A DNA stretch of 64,000 bases, taken from assembly GCA_964651245.1 (NCBI GenBank), contig CAZYVI010000015.1, forward strand, positions 49,081-113,080. The letters run 5' to 3'. Position numbers and translations under genes: made by a program. A model generated the notes under the pieces. The model was not told the DNA's origin and ran no database searches. It saw only the letters and a program-made list of their open reading frames with translations. Within the stretch, counting starts at the first letter, position 1; every line of letters starts with the position of its first letter. Below, piece by piece: positions 40,876 to 49,984 of the stretch. Origin of the DNA: Avedoeria sp964651245 (GTDB taxonomy: Bacteria; Chloroflexota; Anaerolineae; Epilineales; Epilineaceae).

Positions 40876-42023
40876 GTGAGCGCCCGGTCGAGATCGGCCA
40901 CCAGGTCCTCGACGTCCTCGATGCCGACCGAGATGCGGATCAGGCCCGGCGGCACTGCCAGCGCGCTGTCGCTCGTCGAGAGGTGGGTCATCGCCGCCGG
41001 CAGCTCGATCAGGCTCTCGACGCCGCCGAGGCTCTCGGCCAGCCGGAAGTAGCGGGTCCGGGCGACGACGTCGCGGGCCGCGGGCGCGCCTGGCCGCAGC
41101 GTGAACGAGATCATGCCGCCGAAGCCACCGGCCATCTGGCGCGCCGCGACGGCGTGGCCGGGGTGGGCGGGCAGGCCGGGGTAGATCACCTGGGCCACCG
41201 CCGGATGGTCGTCGAGCCACTCGGCGATGCGCTGCGCGCTCTGGCAGTGCTGCCGCATCCGGAGCGCCAGCGTCTTGACGCCGCGCAGCACCAGCCAGCA
41301 GTCCAGCGGTCCGGGCACGGCGCCGGCGGCGTTCTGGAGGAACCGCAGCCGCGCCTCGAGCTCGCGGTCGCGGCCGACGACGATGCCGCCGACGACGTCG
41401 CTGTGGCCGCCGAGGTACTTCGTGGCCGAGTGCATCACCAGGTCGGCGCCCAGCGCCAGCGGCTGTTGGAGGTAGGGCGAGGCGAACGTGTTGTCGACGA
41501 CGACGCGGGCTCCGGCGGCGTGGGCCCGCTCGGCGACGGCGGCGATGTCGACGATCTTGAGCATCGGGTTCGTCGGCGTCTCGACCCACACGAGCCCCGT
41601 CGTCGGCCGCAGCGCCGCCTCGAGCGCGGCCGGGTCCGTCAGGTCGACGAAGGTAAACGCCAGGCCGAAGCGCGCGAGCACCTTGTCGAACAGCCGGAAC
41701 GTGCCGCCGTAGACGTCGTCGGCGACGACGACGTGGTCGCCGGCGCTCAGCAGCTTGAGGATCGTGTCGATGGCGGCCATGCCGCTGGCGAACGCCGCCG
41801 CCCAGTCGCCGCCCTCGAGCGACGCCAGGCAGGCTTCGTAGGCGGTGCGGGTCGGGTTGCCGGTGCGGGCGTACTCGTAGCCCTGGTGGTCGCCGACGGC
41901 GCGCTGGACGAACGTGCTCGTCTGGTAGATCGGCACCGCCACGGCGCCGGTCGCCGGGTCCGGCTCCTGGCCGGCGTGGATGGCGCGCGTGCCGAAGCCG
42001 GCGGTGGGGTCGGGGGCGGTCAT
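40872..42023 (-). CDS. metB: Cystathionine gamma-synthase / gamma-lyase (PLP)
   Basis: 383 residues, usual length. PLP fold-type I Cys/Met-metabolism enzyme. GFGTRAIHAGQEPDPATGAV is the typical N-terminus; YEYARTGNPTRTAYE, ASLEGGDWAAAFASGMAAI, the PLP-binding DNTFASPYLQQPL and the Schiff-base lysine in VMHSATKYLGGHSDVVGG are present, ending LIRISVGIEDVEDLVADL. The sequence does not separate synthase from lyase; MetB is a guess. Start ATG 42023 follows GGAGGA. First gene of an operon with menG. Confidence 0.9.
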   Translation of the reverse strand: MTAPDPTAGFGTRAIHAGQEPDPATGAVAVPIYQTSTFVQRAVGDHQGYEYARTGNPTRTAYEACLASLEGGDWAAAFASGMAAIDTILKLLSAGDHVVVADDVYGGTFRLFDKVLARFGLAFTFVDLTDPAALEAALRPTTGLVWVETPTNPMLKIVDIAAVAERAHAAGARVVVDNTFASPYLQQPLALGADLVMHSATKYLGGHSDVVGGIVVGRDRELEARLRFLQNAAGAVPGPLDCWLVLRGVKTLALRMRQHCQSAQRIAEWLDDHPAVAQVIYPGLPAHPGHAVAARQMAGGFGGMISFTLRPGAPAARDVVARTRYFRLAESLGGVESLIELPAAMTHLSTSDSALAVPPGLIRISVGIEDVEDLVADLDRALT

Positions 42024-42072
42024 CGGTCCTCCGTAGGGCAAGCCGCGGCGCGCCGTGCGGCCCGCCGCGTCG

Positions 42073-42078
42073 ATTGTA
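42073..42078 (-). promoter_or_regulatory. -10 box of the metB-menG operon
   Basis: TACAAT on the minus strand, leader about 43 bases to ATG 42023. Confidence 0.45.
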
Positions 42079-42154
42079 GCGTCGCCGCATCGCGACGCCT
42101 GCGGCCGCGGGGTTCGCGGGGCCGCGGCGGCCGATGTTAAGGGCGCGCGAAGCC

Positions 42155-42183
42155 TTGTGCCGCCCTGGCAACTCGGGTATGCT
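42155..42183 (+). promoter_or_regulatory. Promoter of phnDCE
   Basis: TTGTGC (42155-42160), 17 bases, TATGCT (42178-42183); leader about 59 bases to ATG 42249. No PHO-box-like repeat was seen. Confidence 0.5.
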
Positions 42184-42248
42184 CCGCCGCCACCGGCCGG
42201 GCGACGACGCCCCCCGGCCGCGGACGGCGAACGAGGAGAGAACGCACG

Positions 42249-43235
42249 ATGTCGAAGCCCTTTGCCCTGTGGCCCGCGGCCCGCTCGACGGCCTTGGCCG
42301 TGGCGCTGGTCGCCGCGGCCGGCTGCGCCCGCACCGCCACGGCGCCCGAGGCCGACGGCGACGCCGCGGGCGCGCCGTCCGCCGGCGAGACCGCCGCGCC
42401 GGCCGCCGACGCCGCGGCGATCGGCACCGCCGACAACCCGCTCGTCATGACGTTCGTCCCCTCGGGCGAGCAGGAGACGGTCACGACCGGCTCCGAGGCG
42501 ATCAACGCCCTCCTGGCGGCCGAGACCGGCCTCGTCATCGAGAGCAACGTCGCCACGAGCTACGCCGCGGCGATCGAGGCGATGGGCGCCGGCAACGCCC
42601 ACGTCGGCTGGCTCAACACCTTCAACTACCTGCTGGCCCACGAGAAGTTCGACGTCCGGCCGGTCCTGGTGGCCGAGCGGTTCGGCACGACGAGCTACGC
42701 CAGCCTGGTCGTCGCCAACGCCGACGCCGGCATCACGACGCTGGCCGACCTCAAGGGCAAGGCGTTCTGCCGGGCCGAGGCGCTGTCGACGTCGGGCTGG
42801 GTGGTGCCGAGCGTCATGCTCAAGGGCGTCGGCATCACCGAGGCCGACCTGACCGTCGTCGACTCCGGCAACCACGACGCCGTGGTGGCCGCCGTCTACG
42901 CCGGGCAGGACTGCGTCGCCGGCGCGATCTACGACGACGCCCGCGACGGCTCGAAGGAGACCTATCCCGACGTGATGGAGAAGGTCGTTGTCGTCGCCAC
43001 CTCGGACGACATCCCCAACGACAACGTCAGCGTGATCGCCGGCCTGCCGCAGGACGTGGCCGACAAGCTGACCCAGGGGCTCATGGCCATCGCCGCCACC
43101 GAGGACGGCGCCAAGGCGCTGACCGACACCTACGGCATCGAGAAGTTCCAGGCCACCGACGACACGTTCTACGACGGATTCCGCAGCATGCTCGACCAGG
43201 CCGACATCGACATCGCCGAGCTGGCCGGAGAGTAG
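42249..43235 (+). CDS. phnD: PhnD/PtxB-like phosphonate (or phosphite) binding lipoprotein
   Basis: 328 residues. Start ATG 42249 follows GAGGAG. Lipoprotein signal LALVAAAGC-type (TALAVALVAAAGC) with Cys26 as the lipidation site, then an Ala-rich spacer to about 60. The binding domain has NPLVMTFVPSGEQETV, MGAGNAHVGWLNTFNYLLAH, TLADLKGKAFCRAEALSTSGWVVP, VVDSGNHDAVVAAVYAGQDCVAGAIYDD and DTFYDGFRSMLDQADID, all as in PhnD. The S/T residues binding the phosphonyl group (STSGW) are present. First gene of an ABC importer. No C-P lyase or phosphonatase genes lie nearby, so the ligand may be phosphonate, phosphite or phosphate. Confidence 0.92.
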   Translation: MSKPFALWPAARSTALAVALVAAAGCARTATAPEADGDAAGAPSAGETAAPAADAAAIGTADNPLVMTFVPSGEQETVTTGSEAINALLAAETGLVIESNVATSYAAAIEAMGAGNAHVGWLNTFNYLLAHEKFDVRPVLVAERFGTTSYASLVVANADAGITTLADLKGKAFCRAEALSTSGWVVPSVMLKGVGITEADLTVVDSGNHDAVVAAVYAGQDCVAGAIYDDARDGSKETYPDVMEKVVVVATSDDIPNDNVSVIAGLPQDVADKLTQGLMAIAATEDGAKALTDTYGIEKFQATDDTFYDGFRSMLDQADIDIAELAGE

Positions 43236-43243
43236 GCGACCCG

Positions 43244-43275
43244 CGGTCGGGCCGTCGCGCGCGACGGCCCGACCG
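43244..43275 (+). promoter_or_regulatory. Long perfect intercistronic hairpin between phnD and phnC
   Basis: CGGTCGGGCCGTCGC (43244-43258) and its exact complement (43261-43275) are separated by 2 bases. It lies between the phnD stop and the phnC ribosome-binding site. Such stems usually protect or attenuate the mRNA so that the binding protein is made in excess over the ATPase and permease. Confidence 0.6.
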
Positions 43276-43303
43276 GTGCCGCCGCCGGCGGCGAGGAGGC
43301 CCC

Positions 43304-44062
43304 ATGCTCGAGATCCGGCATCTGTCCAAGGTCTACCCGGACGGCACCAAGGGCCTCGACGACGTCACCTTCGACGTCGGCCCCGGCGAGTTCGTCGTCG
43401 TCATCGGGCTGTCGGGTTCGGGGAAGAGCACGCTGCTGCGCTGCATCAACCGCCTGATCGAACCGACGTCGGGGCAGGTCATCCTCGACGGCGTCGACGT
43501 CACGGCGGCGCGGCCGGCCGAGCTGCGCCGACTGCGGCGCGACATCGGCATGATCTTCCAGCAGTTCAACCTGGTGAAGCGCAGCTCGGTGCTGACGAAC
43601 GTCCTGAGCGGCAAGCTGGGCGCCGTGGGCACCGCGCCCAGCCTGCTCGGCCTCTGGAGCGCCGCCGACCGGGCCCAGGCCATGGCCAACCTCGAGCTCG
43701 TCGGCATCGCCGACAAGGCCGGCAACCGGGCCGACGCGCTGTCGGGCGGTCAGCAACAACGCGTCGGGATCGCCCGCGCCCTGATGCAGAACCCGAAGCT
43801 GCTGCTGGCCGACGAGCCGGTGGCCAGCCTTGACCCGGCCACGAGCCACACCGTCCTCGACTACCTCCGCACCCTCAACCGCGAGCGCGGCGTGACGGTG
43901 CTGTGCAGCCTCCACTTCCTGAGCCTGGCCCGCGAGTACGGCACCCGGATCCTGGCCCTCAAGGGCGGCCGGCTGATGTTCGACGGCCTGCCGCGCGACA
44001 TCGACGAGGCCCGGTTCCGAGCGATCTACGGCGACGACGCGGTCGAAGTGGAGATCCGGTGA
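43304..44062 (+). CDS. phnC: Phosphonate ABC transporter ATP-binding protein PhnC
   Basis: 252 residues. Start ATG 43304 follows GAGGAGG. ABC ATPase motifs: Walker A GLSGSGKSTLL, Q-loop FQQFNLVKRSSVLTNVL (a PhnC hallmark), signature LSGGQQQRVGIARAL, Walker B LLLADEPVASLDP and the switch His in CSLHFLSLA. KVYPDGTKGLDDV is the typical N-terminal strand. Two bases separate its stop from the phnE start. Confidence 0.95.
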   Translation: MLEIRHLSKVYPDGTKGLDDVTFDVGPGEFVVVIGLSGSGKSTLLRCINRLIEPTSGQVILDGVDVTAARPAELRRLRRDIGMIFQQFNLVKRSSVLTNVLSGKLGAVGTAPSLLGLWSAADRAQAMANLELVGIADKAGNRADALSGGQQQRVGIARALMQNPKLLLADEPVASLDPATSHTVLDYLRTLNRERGVTVLCSLHFLSLAREYGTRILALKGGRLMFDGLPRDIDEARFRAIYGDDAVEVEIR

Positions 44063-44063
44063 C

Positions 44064-46670
44064 GTGACCGGCCGCCCGAACCGGAGCGCGAGCCGGTCGT
44101 GGCCGGCGGCCGTCGTCGTGGCGGCCGGCCTGGCGCTGCCCGGCCTCGGCCATGCGCTGGCCGGCGCGCGCGTTCGCGCCCGGCTCGTCGCGGCGGCGGC
44201 GCTGGCCGCGGCGCTCGTCGTCGCCTGGGCGGCGCGCGAGGCCGGCGGCGCCGCCGCCGTCGACTGGCTCGTCGCCGCCTGCGCTCCGTTCTGGCTGGCG
44301 CAGGCGGTCGATGCCGCCGGCGTCGCCCGCGGCCGCGCCCTCGGCGCTTGGACGCTCGGCCTGGCGGCGGCGCTGCCGATCTACGCCGTCGGCGTTCGCG
44401 CCATGGCGCCCGAGCCGTCCGCCTTCGTCGACCGCTGGTCCTACGTCCGGCCCCTGTTCGCCGGCCTGGCCTCGCCCGACCTCGTGGCCCCGGTCACGGC
44501 GACCACCGACGCGCGCGTTCGGGTCCACACCCCGTGCGCCGCCGACGAGACCCGCGCCGCCGCCGCGCTGCCGGACGCGCCGGACGGCCCGGTGATCGCG
44601 GCCGAGCCACCGTGCGCGCCGCTGGGGGCGCGGCTGGTGGTGCGCGGGGCCGGGTTCCCGGCCGCGGCCGAGGTGCGCCTGGTATGGCAGTCATCCGTGG
44701 GCGGCGAGGGCGACGTCGGCGCGGCGCGCACCGACGCGGCGGGGCGGTTCGAGGCGGCGGTCACGGTGCCGGCCGACTCGGTGCCCGAGCGGATCCGCCA
44801 GCGCAGCCCCGACCTGCCGCAGAACCAGGCGGTGCGCGCCGTGGTGGACGTCCCGACGGGCGGCTGGCGGCTCTCGGAGACCCTGACCACGGTGCTGTCG
44901 TTCCTGGGCGTGACGCTGGCGCTGAGCGTCCTGGCGACGCTGCTGGCGGCCGTGCTGGCGCTGCCGCTCTCGTTCCTGGGCGCGCGCAACCTCATGGGCG
45001 GGCACGCCGCGACGCGCGCCGCCTACCGGGCGGTGCGCGGCGGCATGAACGTCGTCCGCGCCATCGAGCCGCTCATCATGGCGGTGGTGTTCGTGGTCTG
45101 GGTCGGGCTCGGGCCGTTCGCCGGGCTGTGCGCCCTGGTCGTGCACGGCGTGGCGGCGCTGGGCAAGCTGTTCAGCGAGACGATCGAGGGCATCGACGCC
45201 GGGCCGGTCGAGGCGGTGCGCGCCAGCGGCGCGCGCTGGCTCCAGGTGGCGCGTTACGCCGTGCTGCCGCAGATCGTGCCGCCGGCGGTGGGCTACGTGG
45301 TCTACCGGGCCGACATCAACGTCCGGCTGGGCACCGTCATCGGGCTGGTGGGCGGCGGCGGGATCGGGATGCTGCTGTCGCAGTGGATGCGCAAGCCCGA
45401 CCTCCTGCCCCAGGCCGGCACGGCGCTCTTCGTGATCGCCGTGTTGATCATCCCGCTCGACCTCGTGAGCGGCGCGCTGCGCGACCGGATCGCCGCCGGC
45501 CGCCGGATCATGCCGCCGGCCGTGCGGCCCGTCGCGGCGCTGGCCGTCGCGGCCGTGGCCGTCTGGTCGTGGCGCACGGCCGAGATCGCCCCGGCCAAGC
45601 TCTGGCCGGTGCCCGAGCGCGTGCGCGACATCGCCGGCATGCTGGTGACGCCCGAGCTCATCACCCGCGGCGCCACGTCGTCCGTCGTGCGGGCCGAGCT
45701 GGCCGTGCCGTGCCCGGCCGGCGCACCGCCGCCGCCGGCCGACGGCGCGCTGGCCCTCGACCGCGGCTGCGCCGACGCCGGCGACGACGTCGCGGTGACG
45801 CTGCGCGACGTGCCGGCGGACGCCACAGTGCGCCTGCACTGGCGCTACGCCGACGGCAGCGGTCGCCTCGACGCCGGGCCGGCCTTGGCGCCCGGCGTCG
45901 GCCTGGATCGGCGCGGCGTCGCCACCGTCCGTCCGCTCGTCGTCGAGCGCGCCGCCGCCGCCCCGGGCGCGCCGACGGTGCTGGAGGCCACGGTGACGGT
46001 GCCGGCCGGCCCGTGGCGCCCGAGCGAGCCGCTGCGGATCACGCTCGACAAGATGATGTTGACGATCCTCATGGCCTTGATGGCCACGACGCTCGGCGCG
46101 CTGCTGGCGATGCCGATCGCATTCCTGGCGGCGCGCAACGTGATGGGCGGCTCGGCCGCCGGTCGCGCGGCGTACGGCGCGACCCGCTTCGGCTTGAGCG
46201 CGCTGCGCGCCATCGAGCCGGCGCTGCTGGTCCAGGTCTTCGCGGCCTGGGTCGGCGTCGGCAAGCCGTTCCCGGGCGTGCTGGCGCTGGTCGGCGTGAC
46301 GCTGGCCAACCTGGGCAAGCTGTTCAGCGAGGCGATCGAGGACATCGACCCCGGCCCGCTCGAGGCGCTGCGGGCGGCCGGCGCGAACCGGCTGCAGGTG
46401 CTGCGCTACGGCGTCGTGCCACAGGTGGTGCCTTCGTGGCTGGCGTTCGGCTTCTACCACTGGGACATCAACGTCCGGCTGTCGACGATCGTCGGCCTGG
46501 TGGGCGGCGGCGGGATCGGCTACTACCTCAGCCAGTGGATGAACACGACGCAGTGGCGCAAGGCGTCGGTGGCGCTGCTGGGCATCGTCGTCGTCGTGAC
46601 GGCCATGGACGCGATGAGCGCCCGGCTGCGCGAGCGGCTGGTGCACGGCGCGGGGCGCGTGTCGCACTGA
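44064..46670 (+). CDS. phnE: Double-length PhnE: two permease units fused, each with an extracytoplasmic beta domain
   Basis: 868 residues, about three times a normal PhnE. Start GTG 44064. It contains two complete permease units (about 275-490 and 655-860) with parallel sequences: ARNLMGG/ARNVMGG, RAIEPLIMAVVF/RAIEPALLVQVF, LGKLFSETIEGIDAGPVEA/LGKLFSEAIEDIDPGPLEA (the coupling EAA loop) and DINVRLGTVIGLVGGGGIG/DINVRLSTIVGLVGGGGIG. Before each unit, after extra N-terminal helices, is a 100-150-residue non-membrane region (about 135-270 and 535-650) with Ig/TIG-like strands (RLVVRGAGFPAAAEVRLVW; VAVTLRDVPADATVRLHW). Together the halves would form the usual permease dimer in one chain. Confidence 0.92.
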   Translation: MTGRPNRSASRSWPAAVVVAAGLALPGLGHALAGARVRARLVAAAALAAALVVAWAAREAGGAAAVDWLVAACAPFWLAQAVDAAGVARGRALGAWTLGLAAALPIYAVGVRAMAPEPSAFVDRWSYVRPLFAGLASPDLVAPVTATTDARVRVHTPCAADETRAAAALPDAPDGPVIAAEPPCAPLGARLVVRGAGFPAAAEVRLVWQSSVGGEGDVGAARTDAAGRFEAAVTVPADSVPERIRQRSPDLPQNQAVRAVVDVPTGGWRLSETLTTVLSFLGVTLALSVLATLLAAVLALPLSFLGARNLMGGHAATRAAYRAVRGGMNVVRAIEPLIMAVVFVVWVGLGPFAGLCALVVHGVAALGKLFSETIEGIDAGPVEAVRASGARWLQVARYAVLPQIVPPAVGYVVYRADINVRLGTVIGLVGGGGIGMLLSQWMRKPDLLPQAGTALFVIAVLIIPLDLVSGALRDRIAAGRRIMPPAVRPVAALAVAAVAVWSWRTAEIAPAKLWPVPERVRDIAGMLVTPELITRGATSSVVRAELAVPCPAGAPPPPADGALALDRGCADAGDDVAVTLRDVPADATVRLHWRYADGSGRLDAGPALAPGVGLDRRGVATVRPLVVERAAAAPGAPTVLEATVTVPAGPWRPSEPLRITLDKMMLTILMALMATTLGALLAMPIAFLAARNVMGGSAAGRAAYGATRFGLSALRAIEPALLVQVFAAWVGVGKPFPGVLALVGVTLANLGKLFSEAIEDIDPGPLEALRAAGANRLQVLRYGVVPQVVPSWLAFGFYHWDINVRLSTIVGLVGGGGIGYYLSQWMNTTQWRKASVALLGIVVVVTAMDAMSARLRERLVHGAGRVSH

Positions 46671-46700
46671 CGCACCGGCCGGAGCGGCGGCCCGAACGAT

Positions 46701-46733
46701 CGACCGCCCGCCGGGCGGGCCGGCGGGCGGTCG
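46701..46733. terminator. Bidirectional hairpin between phnE and the convergent secreted-protein gene
   Basis: Perfect 13-base stem (46701-46713 with 46721-46733) and a 7-base loop, placed between two convergent stop codons. No T-run. Confidence 0.6.
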
Positions 46734-46767
46734 GCGATCGCAGGCGCGGCGGACCGCGCCGGGGGTG

Positions 46768-48246
46768 CTAGGGGATCGCCGGCGGCGGCGCCGGCGGCGT
46801 CGGGAAGCCGGGGCCGGGCGCGACCGGCGTCACGGCGCCGGGACCACTGCCGCCGGTCACGACGACGCGATCGGGGCCGATACGGCGGCCGTCGCGGTTG
46901 AGCTGGGCCGAGAGGATCGTGTGGTCGCCGGCGGCGTTGCGGTCGAGCCAGACGACGAGGCTCACGACGCTGTCGGTCGAGGCCAGGTCGGGCGCGAAGC
47001 TGAACGCCGGGCCGCCGGCCACCGCTGTCTGCGAACCGTAGGCGACGCCGTTGCGGTTGAGGCGGCGGATGCGGACGTCGGGCGGCTCGGCGCCGCTGCG
47101 CTCTTCCCAAGCCGCCAGGTAGCCGCCGTAGCCGCCCAGCGACGCGATGGACGGGTAGACCTGATCGGCGGCGCCGGTGGCGACCTTGAGGATGCCCTTG
47201 TAGGGCACGGCGTTGTTGTTCAGGAGGCGGCCGAAGATCTCGCGCTGCGGCTGGTCCTTGGGCGTCTCCGACCACACCACCATGTACTCGCCGGCGTTCG
47301 GCTCGGCCGCCACCGACGGCCGGCCCACGTCGCTGCCGCCGGTCACGGCCCGCTCGTACTTGACGTAAAAGTAGCGACCGACGCCCTCGAGCTCGACCGA
47401 GCTCAGCACGACGTCGAGGCCGGTCACCTTGCGCCAGACCAGGACGTAGCGGTCCGAGCTCGGCGTCATCCGGAACGTGATGTCGGGGTAGGTGTCATCC
47501 GCGGGCGAGGTGACGAGCGGGAAGATCACGCTGGTGCGCGTGCCGTACGTCGAGAGGAACGTGCCGTAGATGTCGCGCGAGCCCGGCGTGACGGGCGGCA
47601 TCGGCGTGCCGCCGGGGCCGCCGGAGGCGGGCGTGCCGGGCGGCGGGAACGTCGGAGACGGCGCCTGCTGCGGCGCGTCGGCGGCCGCGCCGCCGTGGAT
47701 CGGGCCGGCCGGGACCAGGGCGGCGGGCGCCGGCGCGTCCCCATCGAGGTCGAGGCCGAAGGCGGCCAGCGGGATCGGGGTCGGCAGCGGCGGCGGCGGG
47801 GCGGGCGGGGTTTGGCCCGGGATCGGGAAGCCGGGCGTGGCGTTGCCGCCGGGCGTGCCGCCGAGCTGGCCGCTGTCGTCGGTGAAGACCAGGAAGAACT
47901 CGTTGACGCGCGGGCTGAAGATCAGCGCCGGATCGCTCTGGTTGCCCGGCGCCACCAGGATGGGGGTGATGCGCCCGGTCGGCAGGCCCGTCGCGCTCAG
48001 GCGCAGGCCGTAGAGGTCGAGGCCGGTGCCCGACCCGGTGTCCTCGGCCCAGACGAGCAGGTTCGTGGCGGTGTTGGCGCTGAACGCCACGGCCGGCGCG
48101 ATCGGGCGGCCGGCCACGGGCAGCTGGGCGGGCGCGGCCGCCGCCGGTGCGCCGAGGGCGACGGCCAGCGCCAAGCCCAGGAGCGTCGCGGCGGCGGTGG
48201 CGCGCGACCGCGCTGCGGTCATGGCGGGAAGCGAGCGACTGCCCAT
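46768..48246 (-). CDS. Secreted repeat protein of unknown function
   Basis: 492 residues. Start ATG 48246 follows AGGAG. Signal peptide: AAATLLGLALAVALGAPAAAA. Residues about 45-125 and 225-460 contain repeated units resembling propeller blades: NLLVWAEDTGSGTGLDLYGLRL, YLVLWRKVTGLDVVLSSVEL-like, YMVVWSETPKDQPQREIFGRLL, YLAAWEERSGAEPPDVRIRRL and SLVVWLDRNAAGDHTILSAQL, each 'hydrophobic-V-W-x...I-x-R-x-L'. A Pro/Gly-rich insertion sits at about 130-215. The C-terminus is Pro-rich (FPTPPAPPPAIP) without a YLP tail. I do not assign a function. Confidence 0.75.
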   Translation of the reverse strand: MGSRSLPAMTAARSRATAAATLLGLALAVALGAPAAAAPAQLPVAGRPIAPAVAFSANTATNLLVWAEDTGSGTGLDLYGLRLSATGLPTGRITPILVAPGNQSDPALIFSPRVNEFFLVFTDDSGQLGGTPGGNATPGFPIPGQTPPAPPPPLPTPIPLAAFGLDLDGDAPAPAALVPAGPIHGGAAADAPQQAPSPTFPPPGTPASGGPGGTPMPPVTPGSRDIYGTFLSTYGTRTSVIFPLVTSPADDTYPDITFRMTPSSDRYVLVWRKVTGLDVVLSSVELEGVGRYFYVKYERAVTGGSDVGRPSVAAEPNAGEYMVVWSETPKDQPQREIFGRLLNNNAVPYKGILKVATGAADQVYPSIASLGGYGGYLAAWEERSGAEPPDVRIRRLNRNGVAYGSQTAVAGGPAFSFAPDLASTDSVVSLVVWLDRNAAGDHTILSAQLNRDGRRIGPDRVVVTGGSGPGAVTPVAPGPGFPTPPAPPPAIP

Positions 48247-48339
48247 GGCTGACTCCTGTGCGGTCGATGGCGCGGCGCCGTCCTGTACACAACGCCCGGA
48301 CGGCCCGGTCCGTTATGGGCGACGGCCGGCGCGGCGCGG

Positions 48340-49656
48340 CTACGGATAGATCTGGTCGAGCATCCGCGGGAACGCCGCGGTCTCGCGGACGTGGCCGAGG
48401 TTGCAGATCCAGGCCACGGTGCGTTCGACGCCGAGGCCGAAACCGCTGTGCGGCACGCTGCCGAAGCGGCGCAGGTCGAGGTACCAGGCGTAGTCGTCGC
48501 GGTTCAGGCCGTGCTCGGCGATCCGCTGCTCCAGCAGCGCCACGCTCGTGGCCCGCTGGCCGCCCCCGATGATCTCGCCGTAGCCCTCGGGCGCCAAGAG
48601 GTCGACCGAGCGACAGACCTCGGGCCGGCCGGGCACCGTCTCCATATAGAAGGCCTTGGCCGCGCTCGGGTAGTGGAAGACGAACACCGGCCGGTCGAAC
48701 TGCTCGGCCAGGAAGGTCTCGTGCGGCGCCCCGAAGTCCTCGCCCCACGGGAACTCCGGGAACGGCCCGGCCTGGAGCCGCGCCACGGCGTCATCGTAGC
48801 TCAGCCGCGGGAACGGTGGGACGACGCGCTCCAGCGCCGACACGTCGCGCTCCAGGACGTCGGTCAGGAGCGTGCGGTGGTCGGCGAGCACCGCGGCCAC
48901 GACGTGGCTCACGAACCGCTCCTCGATGTCCATCACGTCCTCGAGCTCGGCGAACGCGATCTCGGGCTCGACCATCCAGAACTCGGTCAGATGGCGCCGC
49001 GTCTTGCTCTTCTCGGCCCGGAACGTCGGTCCGAAGCAGTAGACCTTGCCCAGCGCCGCGGCGGTGGCCTCGTTGTAGAGCTGGCCGCTCTGGGTCAGGA
49101 ACGCCGGCAGGCCGAAGTAGTCGGTGGCGAAGAGCGTGCTCGTGCCCTCGCAGGCCGACGGCGTCAGGATCGGCGTGTCGACGAGCACGAAGCCCTCGTC
49201 GTCGAGCCAGTTGCGGATCGCCCGGACGATCGTGGCCCGGATGCGCAGGATCGCCACCTGGCGCGGCGAGCGGATCCAGAGGTGGCGCTGGTCCATCAGG
49301 AAGCCCGTGCCATGCTCCTTGGGCTGGATCGGGTAGTCCGGCTCGGCCAGCGAGACGAGCTCGACCGCCTGGATGCCGAGTTCAAAGCCGCCCGGCGCGC
49401 GGGCGTCGGCGCGCAGCGCGCCGGTGAGCCGGACCGCCGATTCCTGGGTCAGCGACCGCACCAGCTCGAACGCGTCGGCCGGCAGGTCCTTTTCGAACGC
49501 GACGCACTGCATCACGCCGGTGCCGTCGCGCAGCGCGACGAACTGGAGCCGGCCCTTGTCGGTGCGGTTGTGGACCCAGCCCTGCAGGCGCACCGTCGTG
49601 TCGACGTGCGCGCCGGCGGCGGCGATCGTGATCGTGGCGGGCAGTGGGTCGCCCAT
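48340..49656 (-). CDS. asnS: Asparaginyl-tRNA synthetase
   Basis: 438 residues, class IIb synthetase. Start ATG 49656 with GGAGG 5 bases upstream. An N-terminal OB-fold anticodon-binding domain (VRLQGWVHNRTDKGRLQFVALRDG) precedes the catalytic core. Motif 2 is FGPTFRAEKSKTRRHLTEFW, and motif 3 is GFGLGVERTVAWICNL. MVEPEIAFAELEDVMDIEE, the HYPSAAKAFYM segment and EGYGEIIGGGQR are diagnostic of AsnRS rather than AspRS. Confidence 0.96.
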   Translation of the reverse strand: MGDPLPATITIAAAGAHVDTTVRLQGWVHNRTDKGRLQFVALRDGTGVMQCVAFEKDLPADAFELVRSLTQESAVRLTGALRADARAPGGFELGIQAVELVSLAEPDYPIQPKEHGTGFLMDQRHLWIRSPRQVAILRIRATIVRAIRNWLDDEGFVLVDTPILTPSACEGTSTLFATDYFGLPAFLTQSGQLYNEATAAALGKVYCFGPTFRAEKSKTRRHLTEFWMVEPEIAFAELEDVMDIEERFVSHVVAAVLADHRTLLTDVLERDVSALERVVPPFPRLSYDDAVARLQAGPFPEFPWGEDFGAPHETFLAEQFDRPVFVFHYPSAAKAFYMETVPGRPEVCRSVDLLAPEGYGEIIGGGQRATSVALLEQRIAEHGLNRDDYAWYLDLRRFGSVPHSGFGLGVERTVAWICNLGHVRETAAFPRMLDQIYP

Positions 49657-49758
49657 GCAATCCTCCGGCGCTGTCAGGGCGATCCGCCGTCGCCGGCCCA
49701 CCGCCGCCCGCGGGCGGCGGCCGAACCGGCGCCCGACCCGGTCGCCGACCGAACCAGC

Positions 49759-49764
49759 ATTATA
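49759..49764 (-). promoter_or_regulatory. -10 box of asnS
   Basis: Perfect TATAAT on the minus strand; leader about 95 bases. The -35 (CGGTCG at 17 bases) is poor. No T-box-like leader was recognised. Confidence 0.5.
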
Positions 49765-49984
49765 GGGCGCGGCGCGCCGGGCGACCGATTCGGACGCGCG
49801 TCGCCGCCCCGCTCCGCGGTCCGGCGGGGCGACAGTGCCCGGGCCCGACTGCTACCCTTCGGCGATCGCGACGGCGACCTCGACACCGCGGCTGCGGCCG
49901 AGGCCGTCGTCGCGACCGATGCCGCGACCGATGCCCCTTCCCACGCCCATGCCCAAGCCCACGCCCATGCCGATGCCGCGACCG

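Noticed and set aside
48290..48320. Terminator between asnS and the secreted-protein gene
   Set aside because: Only a 5-base stem (CGGAC/GTCCG) is present; too weak to call.
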